A stretch of DNA of 64,000 bases from positions 1 to 64,000 of the forward strand of contig JAUCBJ010008575.1 in the NCBI GenBank assembly GCA_032718475.1, written 5' to 3'. Below the pieces are notes generated by a model. It did not search any database. It saw only the letters and a program-made list of their open reading frames with translations, and was not told where the DNA came from. Positions 11,500-26,705 of the stretch are shown here, piece after piece; position 1 is the first letter of the stretch; every line of letters begins with the position of its first letter. A program made the translations under genes and the position numbers. The stretch is from Nemertoderma westbladi (Eukaryota > Xenacoelomorpha > Nemertodermatida > Nemertodermatidae).

Positions 11500-14400
11500 T
11501 GTATAACAAAACCTACTGACACATGGTTTAGAGAGTGGTGACACCAATGCTTTGTATAACAAAACCTACTGACACATGGTTTAGAGAGTGACACAAATGC
11601 TTTGTATAACAAAACCTACCGACACATGGTTTAGAGAGTGACACAAATGCTTTGTATAACAAAACCTACTGACACATGGTTTAGAGAGTGACACAAATGC
11701 TTTGTATAACAAAACCTACCGACACATGGTTTAGAGAGTGACACAAATGCTTTGTATAACAAAACCTACTGACACATGGTTTAGAGAGTGGTGACACCAA
11801 TGCTTTGTATAACAAAACCTACAGACACATGGTTTAGAGAGTGACACAAATGCTTTGTATAACAAAACCTACTGACACATGGTTTAGAGAGTGGTGACAC
11901 CAATGCTTTGTATAACAAAACCTACTGACACATGGTTTAGAGAGTGACACAAATGCTTTGTATAACAAAACCTACCGACACATGGTTTAGAGAGTGACAC
12001 AAATGCTTTGTATAACAAAACCTACTGACACATGGTTTAGAGAGTGAAACAAATGCTTTGTATAACAAAACCTACCGACACATGGTTTAGAGAGTGACAC
12101 AAATGCTTTGTATAACAAAACCTACAGACACATGGTTTAGAGAGTGGTGACACCAATGCTTTGTATAACAAAACCTACTGACACATGGTTTAGAGAGTGA
12201 TGACACCAATGCTTTGTATAACAAAACCTACTGACACATGGTTTAGAGAGTGACACAAATGCTTTGTATAACAAAACCTACTGACACATGGTTTAGAGAG
12301 TGACACAAATGCTTTGTATAACAAAACCTACAGACACATGGTTTAGAGAGTGATGACACCAATGCTTTGTATAACAAAACCTACTGACACATGGTTTAGA
12401 GAGTGACACAAATGCTTTGTATAACAAAACCTACTGACACATGGTTTAGAGAGTGACACAAATGCTTTGTATAACAAAACCTACTGACACATGGTTTAGA
12501 GAGTGACACAAATGCTTTGTATAACAAAACCTACAGACACATGGTTTAGAGAGTGGTGACACCAATGCTTTGTATAACAAAACCTACTGACACATGGTTT
12601 AGAGAGTGATGACACCAATGCTTTGTATAACAAAACCTACTGACACATGGTTTAGAGAGTGACACAAATGCTTTGTATAACAAAACCTACCGACACATGG
12701 TTTAGAGAGTGACACAAATGCTTTGTATAACAAAACCTACAGACACATGGTTTAGAGAGTGGTGACACCAATGCTTTGTATAACAAAACCTACTGACACA
12801 TGGTTTAGAGAGTGATGACACCAATGCTTTGTATAACAAAACCTACTGACACATGGTTTAGAGAGTGGTGACACCAATGCTTTGTATAACAAAACCTACT
12901 GACACATGGTTTAGAGAGTGATGACACCAATGCTTTGTATAACAAAACCTACTGACACATGGTTTAGAGAGTGACACAAATGCTTTGTATAACAAAACCT
13001 ACTGACACATGGTTTAGAGAGTGACACAAATGCGTTGTCTAACAAAACCTACAGACACATGGTTTAGAGAGTGGTGACACCAATGCTTTGTATAACAAAA
13101 CCTACTGACACATGGTTTAGAGAGTGACACAAATGCTTTGTATAACAAAACCTACTGACACATGGTTTAGAGAGTGACACAAATGCTTTGTATAACAAAA
13201 CCTACTGACACATGGTTTAGAGAGTGACACAAATGCGTTGTATAACAAAACCTACAGACACATGGTTTAGAGAGTGATGACACCAATGCTTTGTATAACA
13301 AAACCTACTGACACATGGTTTAGAGAGTGGTGACACCAATGCTTTGTATAACAAAACCTACTGACACATGGTTTAGAGAGTGATGACACCAATGCTTTGT
13401 ATAACAAAACCTACTGACACATGGTTTAGAGAGTGACACAAATGCTTTGTATAACAAAACCTACTGACACATGGTTTAGAGAGTGACACAAATGCTTTGT
13501 ATAACAAAACCTACTGACACATGGTTTAGAGAGTGATGACACCAATGCTTTGTATAACAAAACCTACTGACACATGGTTTAGAGAGTGACACAAATGCTT
13601 TGTATAACAAAACCTACTGACACATGGTTTAGAGAGTGGTGACACCAATGCTTTGTATAACAAAACCTACTGACACATGGTTTAGAGAGTGATGACACCA
13701 ATGCTTTGTATAACAAAACCTACTGACACATGGTTTAGAGAGTGACACAAATGCTTTGTATAACAAAACCTACTGACACATGGTTTAGAGAGTGACACAA
13801 ATGCTTTGTATAACAAAACCTACTGACACATGGTTTAGAGAGTGACACAAATGCTTTGTATAACAAAACCTACTGACACATGGTTTAGAGAGTGACACAA
13901 ATGCTTTGTATAACAAAACCTACTGACACATGGTTTAGAGAGTGATGACACCAATGCTTTGTATAACAAAACCTACTGACACATGGTTTAGAGAGTGGTG
14001 ACACCAATGCTTTGTATAACAAAACCTACTGACACATGGTTTAGAGAGTGACACAAATGCTTTGTATAACAAAACCTACCGACACATGGTTTAGAGAGTG
14101 ACACAAATGCTTTGTATAACAAAACCTACTGACACATGGTTTAGAGAGTGACACAAATGCTTTGTATAACAAAACCTACCGACACATGGTTTAGAGAGTG
14201 ACACAAATGCTTTGTATAACAAAACCTACTGACACATGGTTTAGAGAGTGGTGACACCAATGCTTTGTATAACAAAACCTACAGACACATGGTTTAGAGA
14301 GTGACACAAATGCTTTGTATAACAAAACCTACTGACACATGGTTTAGAGAGTGGTGACACCAATGCTTTGTATAACAAAACCTACTGACACATGGTTTAG

Positions 14401-16251
14401 AGAGTGACACAAATGCTTTGTATAACAAAACCTACCGACACATGGTTTAGAGAGTGACACAAATGCTTTGTATAACAAAACCTACTGACACATGGTTTAG
14501 AGAGTGACACAAATGCTTTGTATAACAAAACCTACCGACACATGGTTTAGAGAGTGACACAAATGCTTTGTATAACAAAACCTACTGACACATGGTTTAG
14601 AGAGTGGTGACACCAATGCTTTGTATAACAAAACCTACTGACACATGGTTTAGAGAGTGATGACACCAATGCTTTGTATAACAAAACCTACTGACACATG
14701 GTTTAGAGAGTGACACAAATGCTTTGTATAACAAAACCTACTGACACATGGTTTAGAGAGTGACACAAATGCTTTGTATAACAAAACCTACTGACACATG
14801 GTTTAGAGAGTGATGACACCAATGCTTTGTATAACAAAACCTACTGACACATGGTTTAGAGAGTGACACAAATGCTTTGTATAACAAAACCTACTGACAC
14901 ATGGTTTAGAGAGTGACACAAATGCTTTGTATAACAAAACCTACTGACACATGGTTTAGAGAGTGACACAAATGCTTTGTATAACAAAACCTACAGACAC
15001 ATGGTTTAGAGAGTGGTGACACCAATGCTTTGTATAACAAAACCTACTGACACATGGTTTAGAGAGTGATGACACCAATGCTTTGTATAACAAAACCTAC
15101 TGACACATGGTTTAGAGAGTGACACAAATGCTTTGTATAACAAAACCTACTGACACATGGTTTAGAGAGTGACACAAATGCTTTGTATAACAAAACCTAC
15201 TGACACATGGTTTAGAGAGTGGTGACACCAATGCTTTGTATAACAAAACCTACTGACACATGGTTTAGAGAGTGATGACACCAATGCTTTGTATAACAAA
15301 ACCTACTGACACATGGTTTAGAGAGTGGTGACACCAATGCTTTGTATAACAAAACCTACTGACACATGGTTTAGAGAGTGATGACACCAATGCTTTGTAT
15401 AACAAAACCTACTGACACATGGTTTAGAGAGTGACACAAATGCTTTGTATAACAAAACCTACTGACACATGGTTTAGAGAGTGACACAAATGCTTTGTCT
15501 AACAAAACCTACAGACACATGGTTTAGAGAGTGGTGACACCAATGCTTTGTATAACAAAACCTACTGACACATGGTTTAGAGAGTGACACAAATGCTTTG
15601 TATAACAAAACCTACTGACACATGGTTTAGAGAGTGACACAAATGCTTTGTATAACAAAACCTACTGACACATGGTTTAGAGAGTGACACAAATGCTTTG
15701 TATAACAAAACCTACAGACACATGGTTTAGAGAGTGATGACACCAATGCTTTGTATAACAAAACCTACTGACACATGGTTTAGAGAGTGGTGACACCAAT
15801 GCTTTGTATAACAAAACCTACTGACACATGGTTTAGAGAGTGATGACACCAATGCTTTGTATAACAAAACCTACTGACACATGGTTTAGAGAGTGACACA
15901 AATGCTTTGTATAACAAAACCTACTGACACATGGTTTAGAGAGTGACACAAATGCTTTGTATAACAAAACCTACTGACACATGGTTTAGAGAGTGATGAC
16001 ACCAATGCTTTGTATAACAAAACCTACTGACACATGGTTTAGAGAGTGACACAAATGCTTTGTATAACAAAACCTACTGACACATGGTTTAGAGAGTGGT
16101 GACACCAATGCTTTGTATAACAAAACCTACTGACACATGGTTTAGAGAGTGATGACACCAATGCTTTGTATAACAAAACCTACTGACACATGGTTTAGAG
16201 AGTGACACAAATGCTTTGTATAACAAAACCTACTGACACATGGTTTAGAGA
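11500..16251 (+). repeat. Tandem duplication of a 2460-bp higher-order block
   Basis: Bases about 11500-13791 match about 13960-16251 at a constant offset of 2460. A marker unit with TTGTCTAAC in place of TTGTATAAC occurs at both 13037 and 15497, and the order of 50- and 53-bp units is the same. Only scattered single-base differences remain (for example TACAG against TACTG at 12124/14584, and GAAAC against GACAC near 12045/14505). Boundaries are accurate to about one unit. Confidence 0.85.
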
Positions 16252-16899
16252 GGTGACACCAATGCTTTGTATAACAAAACCTACTGACACATGGTTTAGA
16301 GAGTGACACCAATGCTTTGTATAACAAAACCTACTGACACATGGTTTAGAGAGTGACACCAATGCTTTGTATAACAAAACCTACTGACACATGGTTTAGA
16401 GAGTGTGACACCAATGCTTTGTATAACAAAACCTACTGACACATGGTTTAGAGAGTGACACCAATGCTTTGTATAACAAAACCTACTGACACATGGTTTA
16501 GAGAGTGACACAAATGCTTTGTATAACAAAACCTACTGACACATGGTTTAGAGAGTGACACAAATGCTTTGTATAACAAAACCTACTGACACATGGTTTA
16601 GAGAGTGACACAAATGCTTTGTATAACAAAACCTACTGACACATGGTTTAGAGAGTGATGACACCAATGCTTTGTATAACAAAACCTACTGACACATGGT
16701 TTAGAGAGTGACACCAATGCTTTGTATAACAAAACCTACTGACACATGGTTTAGAGAGTGTGACACCAATGCTTTGTATAACAAAACCTACTGACACATG
16801 GTTTAGAGAGTGATGACACCAATGCTTTGTATAACAAAACCTACTGACACATGGTTTAGAGAGTGACACAAATGCTTTGTATAACAAAACCTACCGACA

Positions 16900-19800
16900 C
16901 ATGGTTTAGAGAGTGACACAAATGCTTTGTATAACAAAACCTACTGACACATGGTTTAGAGAGTGACACAAATGCTTTGTATAACAAAACCTACCGACAC
17001 ATGGTTTAGAGAGTGACACAAATGCTTTGTATAACAAAACCTACTGACACATGGTTTAGAGAGTGATGACACCAATGCTTTGTATAACAAAACCTACTGA
17101 CACATGGTTTAGAGAGTGGTGACACCAATGCTTTGTATAACAAAACCTACTGACACATGGTTTAGAGAGTGAAACAAATGCTTTGTATAACAAAACCTAC
17201 TGACACATGGTTTAGAGAGTGGTGACACCAATGCTTTGTATAACAAAACCTACTGACACATGGTTTAGAGAGTGAAACAAATGCTTTGTATAACAAAACC
17301 TACTGACACATGGTTTAGAGAGTCACACAAATGCTTTGTATAACAAAACCTACTGACACATGGTTTAGAGAGTGATGACACCAATGCTTTGTATAACAAA
17401 ACCTACTGACACATGGTTTAGAGAGTGGTGACACCAATGCTTTGTATAACAAAACCTACTGACACATGGTTTAGAGAGTGACACAAATGCTTTGTATAAC
17501 AAACCCTACTGACACATGGTTTAGAGAGTGACACAAATGCGTTGTATAACAAAACCTACTGACACATGGTTTAGAGAGTGACACAAATGCGTTGTATAAC
17601 AAAACCTACTGACACATAAATTAGGGAAAGGTCACACAAATGCGTTGTATAACAAAACCTACTGACACATGGTTTAGAGAGTGACACAAATGCTTTGTAT
17701 AGCAAAACCTACAGACACATGGTTTAGAGAGTGATGACACCAATGCTTTGTATAACAAAACCTACTGACACATGGTTTAGAGAGTGACACCAATGCTTTG
17801 TATAACAAAACCTACTGACACATGGTTTAGAGAGTGACACAAATGCTTTGTATAACAAAACCTACTGACACATGGTTTAGAGAGTGATGACACCAATGCT
17901 TTGTATAACAAAACCTACTGACACATGGTTTAGAGAGTGACACAAATGCTTTGTATAACAAAACCTACTGACACATGGTTTAGAGAGTGGTGACACCAAT
18001 GCTTTGTATAACAAAACCTACTGACACATGGTTTAGAGAGTGACACAAATGCTTTGTATAACAAAACCTACTGACACATGGTTTAGAGAGTGGTGACACC
18101 AATGCTTTGTATAACAAAACCTACAGACACATGGTTTAGAGAGTGATGACTCCAATGCTTTGTATAACAAAACCTACTGACACATGGTTTAGAGAGTGAC
18201 ACAAATGCTTTGTATAACAAAACCTACTGACACATGGTTTAGAGAGTGACACAAATGCGTTGTATAACAAAACCTACAGACACATGGTTTAGAGAGTGAC
18301 ACAAATGCTTTGTATAACAAAACCTACAGACACATGGTTTAGAGAGTGACACAAATGCTTTGAATAACAAAACCTACAGACACATGGTTTAGAGAGTGAC
18401 ACAAATGCTTTGTATAACAAAACCTACAGACACATGGTTTAGAGAGTGATGACACCAATGCTTTGTATAACAAACCCTACTGACACATGGTTTAGAGAGT
18501 GGTGACACCAATGCTTTGTATAACAAAACCTACTGACACATGGTTTAGAGAGTGACACAAATGCTTTGTATAACAAAACCTACTGACACATGATTTAGAG
18601 AGTGACACAAATGCTTTGTATAACAAAACCTACTGACACATGGTTTAGAGAGTGGTGACACCAATGCTTTGTATAACAAAACCTACTGACACATGGTTTA
18701 GAGAGTGATGACACCAATGCTTTGTATAACAAAACCTACTGACACATGGTTTAGAGAGTGACACAAATGCTTTGTATAACAAAACCTACTGACACATGGT
18801 TTAGAGAGTGACACAAATGCTTTGTATAACAAAACCTACTGACACATGGTTTAGAGAGTGACACAAATGCTTTGTATAACAAAACCTACAGACACATGGT
18901 TTAGAGAGTGACACAAATGCTTTGTATAACAAAACCTACTGACACATGGTTTAGAGAGTGACACAAATGCTTTGTATAACAAAACCTACTGACACATGGT
19001 TTAGAGAGTGACACCAATGCTTTGTATAACAAAACCTACTGACACATGGTTTAGAGAGTGATGACACCAATGCTTTGTATAACAAAACCTACTGACACAT
19101 GGTTTAGAGAGTGACACAAATGCGTTGTATAACAAAACCTACAGACACATGGTTTAGAGAGTGACACAAATGCTTTGTATAACAAAACCTACAGACACAT
19201 GGTTTAGAGAGTGATGACACCAATGCTTTGTATAACAAAACCTACTGACACATGGTTTAGAGAGTGACACAAATGCGTTGTATAACAAAACCTACAGACA
19301 CATGGTTTAGAGAGTGACACAAATGCTTTGTATAACAAAACCTACAGACACATGGTTTAGAGAGTGATGACACCAATGCTTTGTATAACAAAACCTACTG
19401 ACACATGGTTTAGAGAGTGACACAAATGCTTTGTATAACAAAACCTACTGACACATGGTTTAGAGAGTGACACAAATGCGTTGTATAACAAAACCTACAG
19501 ACACATGGTTTAGAGAGTGACACAAATGCTTTGTATAACAAAACCTACAGACACATGGTTTAGAGAGTGACACAAATGCTTTGTATAACAAAACCTACAG
19601 ACACATGGTTTAGAGAGTGACACAAATGCTTTGTATAACAAAACCTACTGACACATGGTTTAGAGAGTGACACAAATGCTTTGTATAACAAAACCTACCG
19701 ACACATGGTTTAGAGAGTGACACAAATGCTTTGTATAACAAAACCTACTGACACATGGTTTAGAGAGTGATGACACCAATGCTTTGTATAACAAAACCTA

Positions 19801-22401
19801 CTGACACATGGTTTAGAGAGTGGTGACACCAATGCTTTGTATAACAAAACCTACTGACACATGGTTTAGAGAGTGAAACAAATGCTTTGTATAACAAAAC
19901 CTACTGACACATGGTTTAGAGAGTGGTGACACCAATGCTTTGTATAACAAAACCTACTGACACATGGTTTAGAGAGTGAAACAAATGCTTTGTATAACAA
20001 AACCTACTGACACATGGTTTAGAGAGTCACACAAATGCTTTGTATAACAAAACCTACTGACACATGGTTTAGAGAGTGATGACACCAATGCTTTGTATAA
20101 CAAAACCTACTGACACATGGTTTAGAGAGTGGTGACACCAATGCTTTGTATAACAAAACCTACTGACACATGGTTTAGAGAGTGACACAAATGCTTTGTA
20201 TAACAAACCCTACTGACACATGGTTTAGAGAGTGACACAAATGCGTTGTATAACAAAACCTACTGACACATGGTTTAGAGAGTGACACAAATGCGTTGTA
20301 TAACAAAACCTACTGACACATAAATTAGGGAAAGGTCACACAAATGCGTTGTATAACAAAACCTACTGACACATGGTTTAGAGAGTGACACAAATGCTTT
20401 GTATAGCAAAACCTACAGACACATGGTTTAGAGAGTGATGACACCAATGCTTTGTATAACAAAACCTACTGACACATGGTTTAGAGAGTGACACCAATGC
20501 TTTGTATAACAAAACCTACTGACACATGGTTTAGAGAGTGACACAAATGCTTTGTATAACAAAACCTACTGACACATGGTTTAGAGAGTGATGACACCAA
20601 TGCTTTGTATAACAAAACCTACTGACACATGGTTTAGAGAGTGACACAAATGCTTTGTATAACAAAACCTACTGACACATGGTTTAGAGAGTGGTGACAC
20701 CAATGCTTTGTATAACAAAACCTACTGACACATGGTTTAGAGAGTGACACAAATGCTTTGTATAACAAAACCTACTGACACATGGTTTAGAGAGTGGTGA
20801 CACCAATGCTTTGTATAACAAAACCTACAGACACATGGTTTAGAGAGTGATGACTCCAATGCTTTGTATAACAAAACCTACTGACACATGGTTTAGAGAG
20901 TGACACAAATGCTTTGTATAACAAAACCTACTGACACATGGTTTAGAGAGTGACACAAATGCGTTGTATAACAAAACCTACAGACACATGGTTTAGAGAG
21001 TGACACAAATGCTTTGTATAACAAAACCTACAGACACATGGTTTAGAGAGTGACACAAATGCTTTGAATAACAAAACCTACAGACACATGGTTTAGAGAG
21101 TGACACAAATGCTTTGTATAACAAAACCTACAGACACATGGTTTAGAGAGTGATGACACCAATGCTTTGTATAACAAACCCTACTGACACATGGTTTAGA
21201 GAGTGGTGACACCAATGCTTTGTATAACAAAACCTACTGACACATGGTTTAGAGAGTGACACAAATGCTTTGTATAACAAAACCTACTGACACATGATTT
21301 AGAGAGTGACACAAATGCTTTGTATAACAAAACCTACTGACACATGGTTTAGAGAGTGGTGACACCAATGCTTTGTATAACAAAACCTACTGACACATGG
21401 TTTAGAGAGTGATGACACCAATGCTTTGTATAACAAAACCTACTGACACATGGTTTAGAGAGTGACACAAATGCTTTGTATAACAAAACCTACTGACACA
21501 TGGTTTAGAGAGTGACACAAATGCTTTGTATAACAAAACCTACTGACACATGGTTTAGAGAGTGACACAAATGCTTTGTATAACAAAACCTACAGACACA
21601 TGGTTTAGAGAGTGACACAAATGCTTTGTATAACAAAACCTACTGACACATGGTTTAGAGAGTGACACAAATGCTTTGTATAACAAAACCTACTGACACA
21701 TGGTTTAGAGAGTGACACCAATGCTTTGTATAACAAAACCTACTGACACATGGTTTAGAGAGTGATGACACCAATGCTTTGTATAACAAAACCTACTGAC
21801 ACATGGTTTAGAGAGTGACACAAATGCGTTGTATAACAAAACCTACAGACACATGGTTTAGAGAGTGACACAAATGCTTTGTATAACAAAACCTACAGAC
21901 ACATGGTTTAGAGAGTGATGACACCAATGCTTTGTATAACAAAACCTACTGACACATGGTTTAGAGAGTGACACAAATGCGTTGTATAACAAAACCTACA
22001 GACACATGGTTTAGAGAGTGACACAAATGCTTTGTATAACAAAACCTACAGACACATGGTTTAGAGAGTGATGACACCAATGCTTTGTATAACAAAACCT
22101 ACTGACACATGGTTTAGAGAGTGACACAAATGCTTTGTATAACAAAACCTACTGACACATGGTTTAGAGAGTGACACAAATGCGTTGTATAACAAAACCT
22201 ACAGACACATGGTTTAGAGAGTGACACAAATGCTTTGTATAACAAAACCTACAGACACATGGTTTAGAGAGTGACACAAATGCTTTGTATAACAAAACCT
22301 ACAGACACATGGTTTAGAGAGTGACACAAATGCTTTGTATAACAAAACCTACTGACACATGGTTTAGAGAGTGACACAAATGCTTTGTATAACAAAACCT
22401 A
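16900..22401 (+). repeat. Tandem duplication of a 2704-bp higher-order block
   Basis: About 16900-19697 matches 19604-22401 at offset 2704, so the copies are directly adjacent with a small overlap. Private markers shared at the same offset include GACACATAAATTAGGG (17611/20315), GATGACTCCAATG (T at 18151/20855) and CTTTGAATAAC (18361/21065), plus GTATAGCAAAACC and ACATGATTTAGAG. I found no difference between the copies while reading. Confidence 0.88.
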
Positions 22402-22429
22402 CTGACACATGGTTTAGAGAGTGACACAA

Positions 22430-25020
22430 ATGCTTTGTATAACAAAACCTACAGACACATGGTTTAGAGAGTGACACAAATGCTTTGTATAACAAAACCT
22501 ACTGACACATGGTTTAGAGAGTGACACAAATGCGTTGTATAACAAAACCTACAGACACATGGTTTAGAGAGTGACACAAATGCTTTGTATAACAAAACCT
22601 ACAGACACATGGTTTAGAGAGTGACACAAATGCTTTGTATAACAAAACCTACAGACACATGGTTTAGAGAGTGACACAAATGCTTTGTATAACAAAACCT
22701 ACTGACACATGGTTTAGAGAGTGACACAAATGCTTTGTATAACAAAACCTACAGACACAGGGTTTAGAGAGTGGTGACACCAATGCTTTGTATAACAAAA
22801 CCTACTGACACATGGTTTAGAGAGTGACACAAATGCGTTGTATAACAAAACCTACAGACACATGGTTTAGAGAGTGACACAAATGCTTTGTATAACAAAA
22901 CCTACAGACACATGGTTTAGAGAGTGACACAAATGCTTTGTATAACAAAACCTACAGACACATGGTTTAGAGAGTGACACAAATGCTTTGTATAACAAAA
23001 CCTACTGACACATGGTTTAGAGAGTGACACAAATGCGTTGTATAACAAAACCTACAGACACATGGTTTAGAGAGTGACACAAATGCTTTGTATAACAAAA
23101 CCTACAGACACATGGTTTAGAGAGTGACACAAATGCTTTGTATACCAAAACCTACAGACACATGGTTTAGAGAGTGGTGACACCAATGCTTTGTATAACA
23201 AAACCTACTGACACATGGTTTAGAGAGTGACACAAATGCGTTGTATAACAAAACCTACAGACACATGGTTTAGAGAGTGACACAAATGCTTTGTATAACA
23301 AAACCTACAGACACATGGTTTAGAGAGTGACACAAATGCTTTGTATAACAAAACCTACAGACACATGGTTTAGAGAGTGACACAAATGCTTTGTATACCA
23401 AAACCTACTGACACATGGTTTAGAGAGTGACACCAATGCTTTGTATAACAAAACCTACTGACACATGGTTTAGAGAGTGATGACACCAATGCTTTGTATA
23501 ACAAAACCTACTGACACATGGTTTAGAGAGTGACACAAATGCGTTGTATAACAAAACCTACAGACACATGGTTTAGAGAGTGACACAAATGCTTTGTATA
23601 ACAAAACCTACAGACACATGGTTTAGAGAGTGATGACACCAATGCTTTGTATAACAAAACCTACTGACACATGGTTTAGAGAGTGACACAAATGCGTTGT
23701 ATAACAAAACCTACAGACACATGGTTTAGAGAGTGACACAAATGCTTTGTATAACAAAACCTACAGACACATGGTTTAGAGAGTGACACAAATGCTTTGT
23801 ATAACAAAACCTACAGACACATGGTTTAGAGAGTGACACAAATGCTTTGTATAACAAAACCTACTGACACATGGTTTAGAGAGTGACACAAATGCTTTGT
23901 ATAACAAAACCTACAGACACATGGTTTAGAGAGTGGTGACACCAATGCTTTGTATAACAAAACCTACAGACACATGGTTTAGAGAGTGACACAAATGCTT
24001 TGTATAACAAAACCTACAAACACATGGTTTAGAGAGTGACACAAATGCTTTGTATAACAAAACCTACTGACACATGGTTTAGAGAGTGACACAAATGCTT
24101 TGTATAACAAAACCTACAGACACATGGTTTAGAGAGTGACACAAATGCTTTGTATAACAAAACCTACAGACACATGGTTTAGAGAGTGACACAAATGCTT
24201 TGTATAACAAAACCTACTGACACATGGTTTAGAGAGTGACACAAATGCGTTGTATAACAAAACCTACAGACACATGGTTTAGAGAGTGACACAAATGCTT
24301 TGTATAACAAAACCTACAGACACATGGTTTAGAGAGTGACACAAATGCTTTGTATAACAAAACCTACTGACACATGGTTTAGAGAGTGACACAAATGCTT
24401 TGTATAACAAAACCTACAGACACATGGTTTAGAGAGTGACACAAATGCTTTGTATAACAAAACCTACTGACACATGGTTTAGAGAGTGACACAAATGCGT
24501 TGTATAACAAAACCTACAGACACATGGTTTAGAGAGTGACACAAATGCTTTGTATAACAAAACCTACAGACACATGGTTTAGAGAGTGACACAAATGCTT
24601 TGTATAACAAAACCTACAGACACATGGTTTAGAGAGTGACACAAATGCTTTGTATAACAAAACCTACTGACACATGGTTTAGAGAGTGACACAAATGCGT
24701 TGTATAACAAAACCTACAGACACATGGTTTAGAGAGTGATGACACCAATGCTTTGTATAACAAAACCTACTGACACATGATTTAGAGAGTGACACAAATG
24801 CGTTGTATAACAAAACCTACAGACACATGGTTTAGAGAGTGACACAAATGCTTTGTATAACAAAACCTACAGACACATGGTTTAGAGAGTGACACAAATG
24901 CTTTGTATAACAAAACCTACTGACACATGATTTAGAGAGTGACACAAATGCGTTGTATAACAAAACCTACAGACACATGGTTTAGAGAGTGACACAAATG
25001 CTTTGTATAACAAAACCTAC
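22430..25020 (+). repeat. Zone of short multimers rich in TACAG and ATGCGTTG units
   Basis: Here the units are almost all of the 50-bp type, mixing CGTTG and CTTTG with a high share of TACAGACAC. Units with CGTTG start at 22519, 22822, 23022, 23225, 23528, 23681, 24234, 24484, 24684, 24787 and 24937, so many spacings are close to 150-300 bp (3-6 units). This looks like local amplification of a four-unit pattern, with less regularity than the larger blocks. Confidence 0.6.
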
Positions 25021-26705
25021 AGACACATGGTTTAGAGATTGGTGACACCAATGCTTTGTATAACAAAACCTACTGACACATGGTTTAGAGAGTGAAACAA
25101 ATGCGTTGTATAACAAAACCTACTGACACATGGTTTAGAGAGTGACACAAATGCTTTGTATAACAAAACCTACAGACACATGGTTTAGAGAGTGGTGACA
25201 CCAATGCTTTGTATAACAAAACCTACTGACACATGGTTTAGAGAGTGACACAAATGCGTTGTATAACAAAACCTACTGACACATGGTTTAGAGAGTGACA
25301 CAAATGCGTTGTATAACAAAACCTACTGACACATGGTTTAGAGAGTGACACAAATGCGTTGTATAACAAAACCTACTGACACATGGTTTAGAGAGTGACA
25401 CAAATGCTTTGTATAACAAAACCTACAGACACATGGTTTAGAGAGTGACACAAATGCTTTGTATAACAAAACCTACAGACACATGGTTTAGAGAGTGACA
25501 AAAATGCTTTGTATAACAAAACCTACAGACACATGGTTTAGAGAGTGATGACACCAATGCTTTGTATAACAAAACCTACTGACACATGGTTTAGAGAGTG
25601 ATGACACCAATGCTTTGTATAACAAAACCTACAGACACATGGTTTAGAGAGTGACACAAATGCTTTGTATAACAAAACCTACTGACACATGGTTTAGAGA
25701 GTGATGACACCAATGCTTTGTATAACAAAACCTACTGACACATGGTTTAGAGAGTGATGACACCAATGCTTTGTATAACAAAACCTACAGACACATGGTT
25801 TAGAGAGTGACACCAATGCTTTGTATAACAAAACCTACTGACACATGGTTTAGAGAGTGACACAAATGCTTTGTATAACAAAACCTACTGACACATAATT
25901 TAGAGAGAGGTCACACAAATGCGTTGTATAACAAAACCTACTGACACATGGTTTAGAGAGTGACACAAATGCTTTGTATAACAAAACCTACTGACACATG
26001 GTTTAGAGAGTGACACAAATGCTTTGTATAACAAAACTTACAGACACATGGTTTAGAGAGTGACACAAATGCTTTGTATAACAAAACCTACTGACACATA
26101 ATTTAGAGAGAGGTCACACAAATGCGTTGTATAACAAAACCTACTGACACATGGTTTAGAGAGTGACACAAATGCTTTGTATAACAAAACCTACAGACAC
26201 ATGGTTTAGAGAGTGACACAAATGCTTTGTATAACAAAACCTACTGACACATAATTTAGAGAGAGGTCACACAAATGCGTTGTATAACAAAACCTACTGA
26301 CACATGGTTTAGAGAGTGACACAAATGCTTTGTATAACAAAACCTACTGACACATGGTTTAGAGAGTGACACAAATGCTTTGTATAACAAAACCTACAGA
26401 CACATGGTTTAGAGAGTGACACAAATGCTTTGTATAACAAAACCTACTGACACATGGTTTAGAGAGTGACACAAATGCTTTGTATAACAAAACCTACTGA
26501 CACATGGTTTAGAGAGTGACACAAATGCTTTGTATAACAAAACCTACAGACACATGGTTTAGAGAGTGACACAAATGCTTTGTATAACAAAACCTACAGA
26601 CACATGGTTTAGAGAGTGACACAAATGCTTTGTATAACAAAACCTACAGACACATGGTTTAGAGAGTGACACAAATGCTTTGTATAACAAAACCTACTGA
26701 CACAT

